Positions 27,048 to 37,391 of a DNA stretch of 64,000 bases are shown piece after piece (position 1 is the first letter of the stretch; each line of letters starts with the position of its first letter). The translations under genes and the position numbers were made by a program. This DNA is from JBGQOG01 sp052113705 (GTDB lineage Bacteria; Pseudomonadota; Alphaproteobacteria; Rhodobacterales; Rhodobacteraceae), in contig NZ_JBGQOG010000005.1 in assembly GCF_052113705.1 (NCBI RefSeq), positions 264,684-328,683 of the forward strand, given 5' to 3'. Below the pieces are notes generated by a model. It did not search any database, had not been told where the DNA came from, and was given only the letters and a program-made list of their open reading frames with translations.

Positions 27048-27836
27048 CTACATCCTGCCCGTCAAAGCGTTCAGCAATGTGGCGTTGAAGGCACCCGCGG
27101 CTTCGATGTTCACCAGATGCCGCCCGGGCAGAGACACGGCGCGCCCCTGGCAAACCGTTGCGGCGATGGCCGCAAGATCGGCGGGCGGGCACACCGGATC
27201 ATCGCTGCCGGAAATCGTCAGCACCGGGTTGGCGATCTGCGCAATGTCGGCGCGCAGATCCGCGCCCGCCAAAGCGGCACAACAGCCAACGTAGCCTTCG
27301 ACCGATGTCATCTCAAACTGCTGCAGAATGCCGCGGACGGTCTCAGGTTGCGCGGCGCTGAAGGCGGGGGTGAACCACCGCGCGCCTGTTCCCGGGACCA
27401 GAGCGGCAAGCCCGTTCTCGGTCACCTCGGTGATCCGCGCGGCCCAGCCCTCGGCGCTGCCGATCCGCGCGGCGGTGGCGCAAAGAACAAGCTGATCAAA
27501 CCGATCGGCGGCATGTATCCCCAGCCATTGCCCGGTCAGGCCCCCGATCGACAAGCCGCAAAAATGGCTCTGGCGAATGTCGAGCGCATCCAGAAGCGCG
27601 ATCACATCGCCCCCCAGATCGGCCAGCGCATAGGGCGGCGGTGGGGCGCTAGAGCCGCCATGGCCCCGGCGGTCATAGCGCAGGATGCGAAAGTGATCCG
27701 ACAGCGCCGCCACTTGCACGTCCCACATGTGCAGATCGGTGCCGAGGGAGTTGCAAAACACCAGCCAGGGGGCCTTGGTGGCCACGCCATCCATCCGGTA
27801 ATGCAGGCGATGCGTCGGCAAGTTGAGATAGGGCAT
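27048..27836 (-). CDS. catD: 3-oxoadipate enol-lactonase
   Basis: 262-residue alpha/beta hydrolase converting 3-oxoadipate enol-lactone to 3-oxoadipate. Visible: RYDRRGHGGS (about 52-61), nucleophile elbow FCGLSIGGLTGQWLG (serine about 95), SGSDDPVCPP with the acid, and the late histidine in LPGRHLVNIEA. Length and motifs are typical of PcaD/CatD. Start ATG at 27836 (MPYLNL) gives the family N-terminus, though its ribosome site is weak; the longer reading is low-complexity. Last gene of catBCAD, separated from catA by 214 bases containing a hairpin. Confidence 0.9.
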   Translation of the reverse strand: MPYLNLPTHRLHYRMDGVATKAPWLVFCNSLGTDLHMWDVQVAALSDHFRILRYDRRGHGGSSAPPPPYALADLGGDVIALLDALDIRQSHFCGLSIGGLTGQWLGIHAADRFDQLVLCATAARIGSAEGWAARITEVTENGLAALVPGTGARWFTPAFSAAQPETVRGILQQFEMTSVEGYVGCCAALAGADLRADIAQIANPVLTISGSDDPVCPPADLAAIAATVCQGRAVSLPGRHLVNIEAAGAFNATLLNALTGRM

Positions 27837-28016
27837 GGCTTTTGTCCGCTGGATGGGGCTGCTGGGCCGCGGCCGCATCCGCATCGGCCGCCGGGCTCGG
27901 GCTTGCAGGCGCCGCCCGCGCGGGTGACGGGGGCGGCGTTGCGAGGGTGTCGGGCAATGCATTGGTCGCGGCGGCGCTGTGGCACAGGATCTGTGCGGAC
28001 CACAGTTGCCGCAAGA

Positions 28017-28040
28017 GCGGGCCCCGCGCGCAGGGCCCGC
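28017..28040 (-). terminator. GC hairpin between catA and catD
   Basis: GCGGGCCC and GGGCCCGC form an 8-bp stem with an 8-base loop just past the catA stop. No U-run, so it may attenuate or stabilise the catA message rather than end it. The rest of the 214-base gap shows no gene. Confidence 0.4.
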
Positions 28041-28050
28041 CGAAGATGGA

Positions 28051-28989
28051 TCAGGCGACGGCGCGGCGACGCTGTTCGTTGATCTGATTGTCGACGCCAT
28101 CGACCAGCGCGGTCAGGTGGATGTCAAAGGCAATCTCGGCAAACGGGCCGGTCAGGTTGTTCGCCTGAATGCTGGCCGCATCGCTGCGCTCGATCACCGG
28201 CGGCACCAGCCCTTCACGGGTCGCATAAGCGAAATCGTCATTGATCAGCGGATCGCCTTCGATGTTGATCTGCGTCGTCAGCTTGCGGTGGCCGTCGGCG
28301 CTGATGAAGAGGTGAATATGCGCCGGGCGCTGGCCGTGGCGGCCCAGGGCAGAGAGCAGCTGCTCCGTCGGGCTGCCCGGGGGCACACCATAACCGCTGG
28401 GCAGGATGCTCTGGAATTTATAGCGGCCCTCGGCATCGGCAATGATCGTGCGGCGCATGTTGAAGGGCGCCTGTTTGCCGGTCGGGTCAAAATGCGAGTA
28501 AAAGCCGCGCGTGTCGCAATGCCAGATCTCGACCTTGGCGCCCGGCATCACCTGGCCATCCGCCCCGAAAACCCGGCCATGCATGATCAGCGTATGGCCG
28601 CTTTCGTCCCGGCCGTCGTCCAGCCGGGCGAAACCCACCGATTCCGGCGCACCGGCCACATAAAGCGGGCCTTCGATGGTGCGCGGCGTCGGGTTTTCAA
28701 TGCCCATCTCGGCGTCAATCGCGTCCAGACGCTCGTCGATGAAGTGGTCAAAACCAAGCCCGGGCGAGATCAGCCCCGCCTGACCGGCGGCACCGATGTC
28801 ATTCAGCCAGGCGATGCCGGACCAATATTCATCGGGGGTGATGTTGAGATCGTCGATCGCCTTGAACAGGTCCGAGACGAGGCGATGGGTGATCTCTTTC
28901 ATCCGCGGGCTGCCGTCAGGCTGGTTGAAGCCGCTGAGGACCTTCAGAAATTCCTGAATGTCGGGCCGGTCGAAAATCTTGACTGTCAT
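28051..28989 (-). CDS. catA: Catechol 1,2-dioxygenase
   Basis: 312-residue intradiol dioxygenase opening catechol to cis,cis-muconate. Helical dimer domain about 1-95 (MKEITHRLVSDLFKAIDDL), then TPRTIEGPLYVAGAPES and the catalytic barrel; iron ligands are tyrosines in DTRGFYSHFDPTG and EGRYKFQSI and histidines in QRPAHIHLFIS. Start ATG at 28989 has AGGAG upstream. It lies within catB-catC-catA-catD, next to the iac cluster whose end product is catechol. Confidence 0.93.
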   Translation of the reverse strand: MTVKIFDRPDIQEFLKVLSGFNQPDGSPRMKEITHRLVSDLFKAIDDLNITPDEYWSGIAWLNDIGAAGQAGLISPGLGFDHFIDERLDAIDAEMGIENPTPRTIEGPLYVAGAPESVGFARLDDGRDESGHTLIMHGRVFGADGQVMPGAKVEIWHCDTRGFYSHFDPTGKQAPFNMRRTIIADAEGRYKFQSILPSGYGVPPGSPTEQLLSALGRHGQRPAHIHLFISADGHRKLTTQINIEGDPLINDDFAYATREGLVPPVIERSDAASIQANNLTGPFAEIAFDIHLTALVDGVDNQINEQRRRAVA

Positions 28990-29055
28990 GGTGGGTCTCC
29001 TCCTGAATGTGCATTGGGGGGGCGGGCAGGCTGTCCTCCTTCCGCCCGGGGCGGG

Positions 29056-29346
29056 TCAGCTGTCATCCTCGCGGATCGAGGAGGGATGCCGCAAAAGCGG
29101 TGTCACGCTGATCTCCATGTATTTGAAGAGCGGCAAGCCCGACAGGATCGCGTGCAGTTCGGCATTATCCGCCACGTCAAAGATGCTGAAATTGGCGTAT
29201 TCCCCCGCCAGACGCCAAATATGGCGCCATTTGCCGCGGCGCTGCAGATCTTGTGCATAGGCCTTTTCGCGCGCGAGGATGCCCGCGACCTCGGCTTCGG
29301 GCAGGTCGTGGGGAAGGCGGACATCCATTCGGACATGAAACAGCAT
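29056..29346 (-). CDS. catC: Muconolactone delta-isomerase
   Basis: 96-residue ferredoxin-like-fold isomerase converting muconolactone to 3-oxoadipate enol-lactone. Starts MLFHVRMDVRLPHDLP; contains REKAYAQDLQRRGKWRHIWRLAGEYANFSIFDV and LPLFKYMEISVTPLLRHPS, all family hallmarks. Start ATG has AGGAG upstream; 8 bases after catB. Confidence 0.95.
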   Translation of the reverse strand: MLFHVRMDVRLPHDLPEAEVAGILAREKAYAQDLQRRGKWRHIWRLAGEYANFSIFDVADNAELHAILSGLPLFKYMEISVTPLLRHPSSIREDDS

Positions 29347-29354
29347 GGCGTCTC

Positions 29355-30542
29355 CTATCGTGCCGGGTAAATCGTGCGGTGCAGTCCGTCGCGGGCGAAA
29401 CGCGCCACGCGGTCGTCATCCAAGGCGATGCCAAGGCCGGGCCCGGTTGGCACGGTCAGTTCAAAGTCACTGTAGTCCAGCGGCTCTTGCAGGATCTCTT
29501 CGGTCAGCAGCAGCGGCCCGAACAGCTCGGTGCCCCAGTGCAGGTTTGCGAAAGTGGCGAACAGCTGCGCCGAGGCGATGGTGCCCACCGCGCCCTCCAG
29601 CATGGTGCCGCCATAGAGGCCGATGCCTGCCGCATCCGCGATGGCCGCAACCCGCTGGCCGTTGAACAGCCCGCCGCTCTGCTCGATCTTGACGGCAAAG
29701 ACATCGGCGCCGTGCACCCGGGCAATTTCAAAGGCGGATTCCGGCCCGGTCAGCGATTCATCCGCCATCAGCGCCACCGGAAACCGGCGCACCAAGCGGC
29801 CAAGCGCCGCGGCCGAGGCAACCGGCTGTTCCACCAGTTCACAGCCCGCCGCCGCCAGCGCGGCCATGCCAAAGGCGGCCTCGCTCTCGCTCCAGGCCAT
29901 GTTGACATCGACCCGCACGGCGGCGCGGTCGCCGAGCGCGCGTTTGATCTTGGCGACATGGGCAATGTCGTCCTGCAGGTCTTTGGCGCCGATCTTCAGC
30001 TTGAAGATCCGGTGCCGCCGCAGGTCGAGCATCCGCTCGGCCTCGGCAATGTCGCGGGCCGTATCGCCCGAAGCGAGGGTCCAGGCCACCGGCAGACGTG
30101 CGCGCCGCCGACCGCCCAGCAATTCGCTCACCGCCAGGCCTGTGCGTTTGCCCTGCGCATCCAAAAGCGCCGTCTCCACCGCGCTTTTCGCGAAGCGGTT
30201 CTCTTTCACCATCTTGCCGATGCGCGCCATCAACGCCTGCACCTGCGCCGCGGCCTGACCAATCATCAGCGGCGCGAAATAGGTATCCACCGCGAGCTTC
30301 ATCCCCTCGGGGCTTTCGCCGCCATAGGCCAGCCCGCCGATGGTGGTGCCCTCGCCGATCCCCGTCACACCGTCGCTGCAATGAACTTTGACCAGCATGA
30401 GGGTCTGGCCGTCCATCGTCGCCACCGACAGCTTGTGCGGCCGGATGGTGGGCAGGTCGATCAGCAAGGTCTCGACCCGGTCAATGACGGGGCCGGAGGT
30501 GGCGGTGGCAGCAAGGGGGGCAAAGGTCTGATTCATGCGCAT
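29355..30542 (-). CDS. catB: Muconate cycloisomerase
   Basis: 395-residue enolase-superfamily enzyme cyclising cis,cis-muconate to muconolactone. Catalytic elements: FKLKIGAK (lysine pair), metal ligands in RVDVNMAWSE, CELVEQPV and MADESLTGP, the second lysine in FAVKIEQSGG and GGTMLEGAVG. ATG at 30542 or 30536 are both possible; neither has a strong ribosome site. First gene of the cat operon, divergent from catR. Confidence 0.93.
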   Translation of the reverse strand: MRMNQTFAPLAATATSGPVIDRVETLLIDLPTIRPHKLSVATMDGQTLMLVKVHCSDGVTGIGEGTTIGGLAYGGESPEGMKLAVDTYFAPLMIGQAAAQVQALMARIGKMVKENRFAKSAVETALLDAQGKRTGLAVSELLGGRRRARLPVAWTLASGDTARDIAEAERMLDLRRHRIFKLKIGAKDLQDDIAHVAKIKRALGDRAAVRVDVNMAWSESEAAFGMAALAAAGCELVEQPVASAAALGRLVRRFPVALMADESLTGPESAFEIARVHGADVFAVKIEQSGGLFNGQRVAAIADAAGIGLYGGTMLEGAVGTIASAQLFATFANLHWGTELFGPLLLTEEILQEPLDYSDFELTVPTGPGLGIALDDDRVARFARDGLHRTIYPAR

Positions 30543-30593
30543 AGTGTGCACCCCGCCCCAATAGGACGTCCAACACCATTTGGCTTTGATATT

Positions 30594-30608
30594 ATACCTA
30601 TCGGGTAT
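30594..30608. promoter_or_regulatory. CatR-type operator ATAC-N7-GTAT
   Basis: ATAC CTATCGG GTAT, with further A/T symmetry on both sides, lies between catB and catR, 52 bases from the catB start. ATAC-N7-GTAT is the known consensus for BenM/CatM-type LysR regulators, so this is very likely the activator site. Confidence 0.8.
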
Positions 30609-30692
30609 TATCATTGGAAGGTGATGGGGTTTTGGTGGCATTATGGCCTGCAAAATACCGAAAACGCCGAGTTTCTGAGGGGGGAGACCAGC

Positions 30693-31634
30693 ATGGATCT
30701 GCGCCAGATGCGCTATTTCGTCGCCGTTGCACGCGAGCGGAATTTCACCCGCGCGGCGCAGATCCTGCACATCGCCCAACCGCCGCTCAGCCGCCAGATC
30801 CAGCTGCTGGAGGAGGAGCTTGGCGTCGTGCTTCTGCTGCGCAAAAGCCGCCCCGTCAAACTGACCGAGGCGGGGCGGCTGTTCTATGAACAATCCTTGC
30901 AGGTGCTCGGGCGGGTGGATCAGATGAAGGCGGCCACCCAGCGGGTGGGGCTGAACCAGAACAGCGTGCTGTCGATCGGTTTCGTCGCCTCGACCCTCTA
31001 CGGCGGCCTGCCGCTGCTGGTCAGGCGGCTGCGCCAAAGTGCGCCGGAGCTGGATGTCCGCCTGCTGGAGATCCTCTCGACGCCGCAACTGCCTGCGCTG
31101 AAAGAGGGCCGGATCGATGTCGGCTTTGGCCGTCTGCGCCACAGCGATCCCAATATCGTCAGCACCGTTCTGCATGATGAGCGTCTGGTCGTCGCCGTGC
31201 CGCTCGACACGCCCCTCGCCGAAGAGACCGGGCCGCTGTCGCTGGCGATGCTCGGCGGGCAAAACCTGATCGTCTATCCCAGAGAGCCCCGCCCGAGCTA
31301 CGCCGATCAGGTGTTGAGCCTGCTGCAACAGGCGGAGGTGCGCCCCGCCGAGGTGCATGAAGTGCGCGAGATCCAGACGGCGCTGGGGCTGGTCGCGGCG
31401 GCATCGGGGGTCTGCATCATCCCGGCCTCGGCGCGGCAGATGCGCTCTGACGTGCTTTACCGCGCGATCGAGGATACCCGCGCAACCTCGCCGGTCATCC
31501 TGAACCACCGCGTGGGCGACACGTCGCGCCCGCTCGAACTCATCAAGGCGCTGATCCGCGACATCTATGCAGAAGACGCCGCCTCCGCGGAGGAAGGCGG
31601 CACGGCTCCGGCCCGGGGGGCAGAACGCGTCTGA
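30693..31634 (+). CDS. catR: LysR-family regulator, CatR/BenM-like
   Basis: 313 residues. HTH domain MDLRQMRYFVAVARERNFTR...LHIAQPPLSRQIQLLEEELGV is the CatR/BenM type; the effector domain contains IGFVASTLYGGLPLLVRRLR and VGFGRLRH as in muconate-sensing members. Start ATG at 30693 with GGGGAG 6 bases upstream. Divergent from catB, with an ATAC-N7-GTAT site between. Inducer is expected to be cis,cis-muconate. Confidence 0.9.
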   Translation: MDLRQMRYFVAVARERNFTRAAQILHIAQPPLSRQIQLLEEELGVVLLLRKSRPVKLTEAGRLFYEQSLQVLGRVDQMKAATQRVGLNQNSVLSIGFVASTLYGGLPLLVRRLRQSAPELDVRLLEILSTPQLPALKEGRIDVGFGRLRHSDPNIVSTVLHDERLVVAVPLDTPLAEETGPLSLAMLGGQNLIVYPREPRPSYADQVLSLLQQAEVRPAEVHEVREIQTALGLVAAASGVCIIPASARQMRSDVLYRAIEDTRATSPVILNHRVGDTSRPLELIKALIRDIYAEDAASAEEGGTAPARGAERV

Positions 31635-31757
31635 CGGCGGTTCGGGCGGCGGGGACGCTGCGCGGTTGCGCGGTTGCAGATGGCCGTTGCTCTCTTCTGG
31701 CTGACAGGTGAGTATTCCGGCCTGACAGCAACCTGCGGCAATTCGGAGTGCATATCT

Positions 31758-32393
31758 GTGACCAAAACCATCATGGCATTCGGCGACAGTCTGACCTGGG
31801 GCAGCAATCCCGCGGATGGCGGGCGGCATGCCTACGAAGACCGCTGGCCCAGCGTGTTGCAAGCGGGGCTGGGCACGCAGGCGCGGGTGATCCCGGAGGG
31901 GCTGGGTGGGCGCACCAGCGCCTTTGATGATTTCACCGCCGCGTTTGACCGAAACGGCGCGCGTGCCTTGCCGATGCTTCTGGCGTCCCACTCTCCGCTG
32001 GACCTGGTCATCATCATGCTGGGGGCGAATGACCTCAAGGCCGTGATCAGCACGGCGCCGCATGCCGCCATGGCCGGAATGGGCCGTCTGGTTGAGATTA
32101 TCCGGACCTTCCCCTATGGCACCGGCCTGCGCATGCCGCAGATCATGATCGTCTCGCCACCGCATTTTTGCCTGCGCGCCAATGGTGAGCCGCCGTTGTC
32201 CGGGCGGGTGGTCGAGCAAAGCTATTTGCTGGCCGAAGGGTACCGGGCGCTGTCCGAGGCGCAGGGCTGTGCGTTTTTTGATGCGGCGACAGTGGCCCGG
32301 CCCAGCCCCGTGGACGGCGTGCATCTGGATGCCGAGAATACCCGGGCGATCGGGAGCGCCCTGATCGAGCCGGTGCGTGCCTTGCTGAACTAA
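31758..32393 (+). CDS. SGNH/GDSL-family esterase
   Basis: 211-residue SGNH hydrolase (arylesterase-like). Block I FGDSLTWG with the serine about residue 10, block III GAND near residue 84, block V DGVHLD with the Asp-His dyad about 192-195. GTG at 31758 is chosen (GGAG 9 bases upstream and just before block I); a reading from 31674 is possible but would precede the domain with a poor sequence. No signal peptide in the shorter form, so cytoplasmic. It is 123 bases after catR on the same strand; a role in releasing aromatic esters is only a guess. Confidence 0.82.
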   Translation: MTKTIMAFGDSLTWGSNPADGGRHAYEDRWPSVLQAGLGTQARVIPEGLGGRTSAFDDFTAAFDRNGARALPMLLASHSPLDLVIIMLGANDLKAVISTAPHAAMAGMGRLVEIIRTFPYGTGLRMPQIMIVSPPHFCLRANGEPPLSGRVVEQSYLLAEGYRALSEAQGCAFFDAATVARPSPVDGVHLDAENTRAIGSALIEPVRALLN

Positions 32394-32594
32394 CGCCCGG
32401 GTGGCAGTCGCGCGCGGTGCGGGCCGCCAGCTGCGGCGGGCCTGTGCATCACGCCAAGCGCCAAGGGCAAGGCTGCGCGCTCATCACCGGGCCGAGGCGC
32501 GTCACGGCGCGCAATCTGCGCCCCCATCGCGTCGCCTCCGCCCCGGCGGCAGGTGTCCCGGCCGGATCGCCATCCGCGCCCGCGTGATATCCTG

Positions 32595-32669
32595 GCCCAC
32601 CTCAGGCTGGGCCACGTCAGGTTGGCCGACCTCAGGCTGGTCCGTGTCAGGCTGGCCCGCGTGAGCTTG
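32595..32669. repeat. Five 15-bp tandem repeats
   Basis: Degenerate units based on GCC(C/G)ACCTCAGGCTG repeat five times without gaps. Any frame yields 5-residue periodicity (for example TSGWA or DLRLA), so apparent peptide repeats here are a by-product. Function unknown. Confidence 0.8.
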
Positions 32670-32739
32670 GCCGCCGGGGGGGGGGGCCGGCACCCGTCCC
32701 GGGGCGGTGCCGCTGCTTTTGCCACCTCAAGCTGCTTTC

Positions 32740-32790
32740 TTTACGCGGATTTTACGCGCTGGCCCGGCTTTCACATAGCGCGTTTACGCG
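32740..32790 (+). promoter_or_regulatory. kdpFp: Candidate KdpE boxes, TTTACGCG x3
   Basis: Direct copies of TTTACGCG at 32740, 32751 and 32783. The first two are 11 bases apart (one helical turn), the arrangement used by OmpR-family regulators such as KdpE, whose E. coli site also contains TTTA-type direct repeats. They lie 45-95 bases before the first kdp reading frame. Confidence 0.6.
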
Positions 32791-32834
32791 GCTTGGGCCG
32801 ATCAAACCCGCATGGAAACTGCGGGAGACCTATC

Positions 32835-32918
32835 ATGGCAGATCTCATTTACCTCGGACTCGGGCTGGCGGGCTTTGGCCTGTTTGCCGCTGCTCTGCGC
32901 CTCATCGACCGGATGTGA
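32835..32918 (+). CDS. 27-residue membrane micropeptide preceding kdpF
   Basis: Short frame ATG...TGA encoding MADLIYLGLGLAGFGLFAAA and ending LRLIDRM: one hydrophobic helix with a charged C-terminus. It is 7 bases before kdpF. GGGAGACC 7 bases before the ATG is a plausible ribosome site. It resembles KdpF in size and character without being a close copy, so a second Kdp-associated stabiliser is possible. Expression is not proven. Confidence 0.6.
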   Translation: MADLIYLGLGLAGFGLFAAALRLIDRM

Positions 32919-32925
32919 GGGGCAG

Positions 32926-33012
32926 ATGTTCGACATCATTCTGGGTCTCGCCGTCGCGGCGGGAATGTTCGGCTTTCTGATCCTGGCGCTGGCGCGTCCG
33001 GGGCGGTTCTGA
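32926..33012 (+). CDS. kdpF: KdpF, small subunit of the K+-transporting ATPase
   Basis: 28 residues, one membrane helix, MFDIILGLAVAAGMFGFLIL ending ALARPGRF; the terminal RP..F is typical of KdpF. Stabilises the KdpABC complex. GAGGGGC lies upstream, and kdpA follows after 8 bases. Confidence 0.85.
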   Translation: MFDIILGLAVAAGMFGFLILALARPGRF

Positions 33013-33020
33013 GGGGGGGC

Positions 33021-34709
33021 ATGATGCGGGATCTTCTGGGCTATATCCTGTTTTGCGCCGCGCTGACGGCGGGCGGCTGGGTGCTGGCGGGCCATATGGC
33101 GCGGGTGTATGCCGGGCGGCGCACGGCGCTGTCGCGGGCTCTCGCGCCTTTGGAGCGGGGCATCTACCGGCTGGCGGGCATCCGTGCGGACAACACGCAA
33201 GGCTGGCAAAGTTATGCGCTGGCGGTGCTCGGGTTCAACATGCTGGGCTTTGTGCTGCTCTATGCCGTTTTGCGGCTGCAGGGCCTGCTGCCTCTGAACC
33301 CCGAGGGCATCGGCGGCATGGCCCCCGATCTGGCCTTCAACACCGCGGTCAGCTTTGTCACCAACACCAACTGGCAGGCCTATTCCGGCGAGGCGCAGCT
33401 GAGCTATCTGGCGCAGATGGCGGGGCTGACGGTGCAGAATTTTGTCTCCGCCGCCACCGGCATGGCGGTGGGCGTGGCGGTGATCCGCGGGTTCACCGGG
33501 CCAAAGGGCCTGGGCCTGGGAAATTTCTGGGCCGATATGACGCGCTCGGTGCTCTATGTCCTGCTGCCGCTCTCGGTCGTGCTGGCGCTGGTCCTGATGG
33601 CGCAGGGCGTGCCGCAAACCCTGCTGGGGGCGGCGCATGTCACCACACTCGAAGGCGCGGATCAGGTGATCGCGCGCGGGCCGGTGGCAGCTCAGGTGGC
33701 GATCAAGCAGCTCGGCACCAATGGCGGCGGCTTTTTCGGCGTGAACTCGGCGCATCCGTTCGAGAATCCGACGATCCTGTCGAACATGGCGCAGAGCTTC
33801 GCCATCTTGCTGATCCCGGTCTCCTTTTGCTTTTTGTTCGGCCGCATGGCCGGGGACCGGCGTCAGGGCTGGGCGATCTATGCCGCGATGGGCGTGATGT
33901 TTATCGCGGGCCTTGCGGTGATCTGGAACGCCGAGCTGGCCGGGTCTGCCGGTTTCGCTTCGGGCGGTAATCTGGAGGGCAAGGAACAGCGCTTTGGCGT
34001 GGCGCTCTCGGCGCTCTGGAGCATGGCGACCACCGCCGCCTCCAACGGCTCGGTCAATGCGATGCATGACAGTTTCATGCCGCTCTCGGGGCTGGTGCAG
34101 ATGGTCAACATGCAGATCGGCGAGGTGATCTTTGGCGGCGTCGGCGCGGGGCTATACGGGATGCTGCTTTATGTTGTGCTGGCGGTGTTTCTGGCCGGGC
34201 TGATGGTGGGGCGGACGCCCGAATACCTCGGGCGCAAGATCGAGGCGCGGGAGGTGACGCTGGCGATGCTGGCCTTTCTGTCGATGCCGCTGGGCATTCT
34301 GGTCGGCGGCGCGGTTTCGGCCACGCTGCCCGCGGCCCTCGCCTCGGTGCAGGAGCCCGGGCCACATGGGCTGAGCGAGATCCTCTATGCCTATTCCTCG
34401 GCGGTGGGGAACAACGGTTCGGCCTTTGCGGGCTTTGGTGCGGGCACGCCCTGGCAGACAACGGCGCTGGGGGTGCTGATGATCCTGGGCCGCTATGCGA
34501 TCATCCTGCCGATGCTGGCCATCGCCGGATCGCTGAGCGGTAAGCAACAGGCGCCCGTCACCGCGGGCACCTTCCCGACGCATGGGCCGCTGTTTGTCAC
34601 CCTGCTGATCCTGACCGTCGCGGTTCTGGGCGCGCTGACCTTCTTTCCGGTTCTGGCGCTAGGCCCCATCGCGGAAGAGACCGCGCGGATCGCCGGGCAG
34701 ACGTTTTGA
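33021..34709 (+). CDS. kdpA: KdpA, potassium-binding/translocating subunit
   Basis: 562-residue polytopic protein with ten or so helices related to K+ channels. Filter-loop blocks visible: FNTAVSFVTNTNWQAYSGE (about 109-127), QLGTNGGGFFGVNSAHPFENP (about 230-250), MATTAASNGSVNAMHDS and YSSAVGNNGSAFAGFGAG (about 453-470); the NGG/NG motifs line the four pore loops. Length fits the family. ATG 33021 or 33024. Confidence 0.97.
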   Translation: MMRDLLGYILFCAALTAGGWVLAGHMARVYAGRRTALSRALAPLERGIYRLAGIRADNTQGWQSYALAVLGFNMLGFVLLYAVLRLQGLLPLNPEGIGGMAPDLAFNTAVSFVTNTNWQAYSGEAQLSYLAQMAGLTVQNFVSAATGMAVGVAVIRGFTGPKGLGLGNFWADMTRSVLYVLLPLSVVLALVLMAQGVPQTLLGAAHVTTLEGADQVIARGPVAAQVAIKQLGTNGGGFFGVNSAHPFENPTILSNMAQSFAILLIPVSFCFLFGRMAGDRRQGWAIYAAMGVMFIAGLAVIWNAELAGSAGFASGGNLEGKEQRFGVALSALWSMATTAASNGSVNAMHDSFMPLSGLVQMVNMQIGEVIFGGVGAGLYGMLLYVVLAVFLAGLMVGRTPEYLGRKIEAREVTLAMLAFLSMPLGILVGGAVSATLPAALASVQEPGPHGLSEILYAYSSAVGNNGSAFAGFGAGTPWQTTALGVLMILGRYAIILPMLAIAGSLSGKQQAPVTAGTFPTHGPLFVTLLILTVAVLGALTFFPVLALGPIAEETARIAGQTF

Positions 34710-34767
34710 CCCACCGGGCGGCCCCCCGCGCGGCCGCCCCCCTTCTTTCCCTGACGAGGACCAAACG

Positions 34768-36792
<2,025 letters not shown>

Positions 36793-36804
36793 AAGGAGAT
36801 CCCG

Positions 36805-37383
36805 ATGCTGACCCATCTTCGCCCCGCCGTCACCCTCCTCGCCGCAATGACCCTGCTCACCGGCCTTGCCTATCCGCTGGCAATGACCGGCCTCGCGCAG
36901 GCCCTGGTGCCGCAGACCGCCAATGGCGGCCTGATCGCGCGGGAGGGCCGCGTGATTGGCGCTGCGCTGATCGCGCAGGGCTTCACCACCCCCGGCTACC
37001 TGCACCCGCGTCCTTCGGCGGTGGGGTATAACGCCATGCCCTCTGGCGCCTCGAACCTCGGTGCCACCTCGGCAACCCTTGCCGCCGAGATCGCCACCCG
37101 GCGCGCGGCATGGGAGGCCGAGAATGGCGCGACGGCCCCGGTGGATGCGGTGACGGCCTCGGCCTCGGGGCTTGATCCCGACATCTCGCCCGAGAATGCC
37201 CGCCTGCAGGCCAGCCGCATCGCCGCCGCGCGCGGCGCGCCGCCAGAGGCGGTTCTGGCGATCATCGCCGCCCATACCGAGGGCCGCTGGCTCGGCCTCT
37301 TTGGCGCGCCGCGGGTCAATGTGCTCGTGACCAATCTCGCCCTTGACGCCGCCCTGCCGCTGCCGCTTGCTGACGGCAGCTGA
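36805..37383 (+). CDS. kdpC: KdpC subunit
   Basis: 192 residues: one N-terminal membrane helix (about 8-32) and a periplasmic domain with LIAQGFTTPGYLHPRPSA and NLGATSATL, DPDISPENARLQASRIA and LVTNLALDAAL family blocks. Assembles with KdpAB. 8 bases before kdpD. Confidence 0.95.
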   Translation: MLTHLRPAVTLLAAMTLLTGLAYPLAMTGLAQALVPQTANGGLIAREGRVIGAALIAQGFTTPGYLHPRPSAVGYNAMPSGASNLGATSATLAAEIATRRAAWEAENGATAPVDAVTASASGLDPDISPENARLQASRIAAARGAPPEAVLAIIAAHTEGRWLGLFGAPRVNVLVTNLALDAALPLPLADGS

Positions 37384-37391
37384 GGAGTGCC

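Larger units (their letters stand above)
32394..32834. promoter_or_regulatory. kdp upstream region with tandem repeats
   Basis: 441 bases without a convincing gene. The left part is extremely GC-rich and holds five 15-bp tandem units and an 11-G run; the right part becomes A/T-richer and contains three TTTACGCG boxes before the kdp micropeptide. Open readings exist on both strands but they only reflect the repeat. Confidence 0.6.

Noticed and set aside
29253..30690. Long N-terminal extension of the LysR gene and of catB on the opposite strand
   Set aside because: Both long readings overlap each other's real gene; the HTH start at 30693 and the CatB start at 30542 fit the families.
32595..32669. 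CRISPR-like array
   Set aside because: Units are contiguous without spacers, degenerate and only 15 bases long.
32390..32918. Pentapeptide-repeat-like proteins on either strand
   Set aside because: The periodicity comes from the 15-bp DNA repeat and appears in all frames; no start context or domain.
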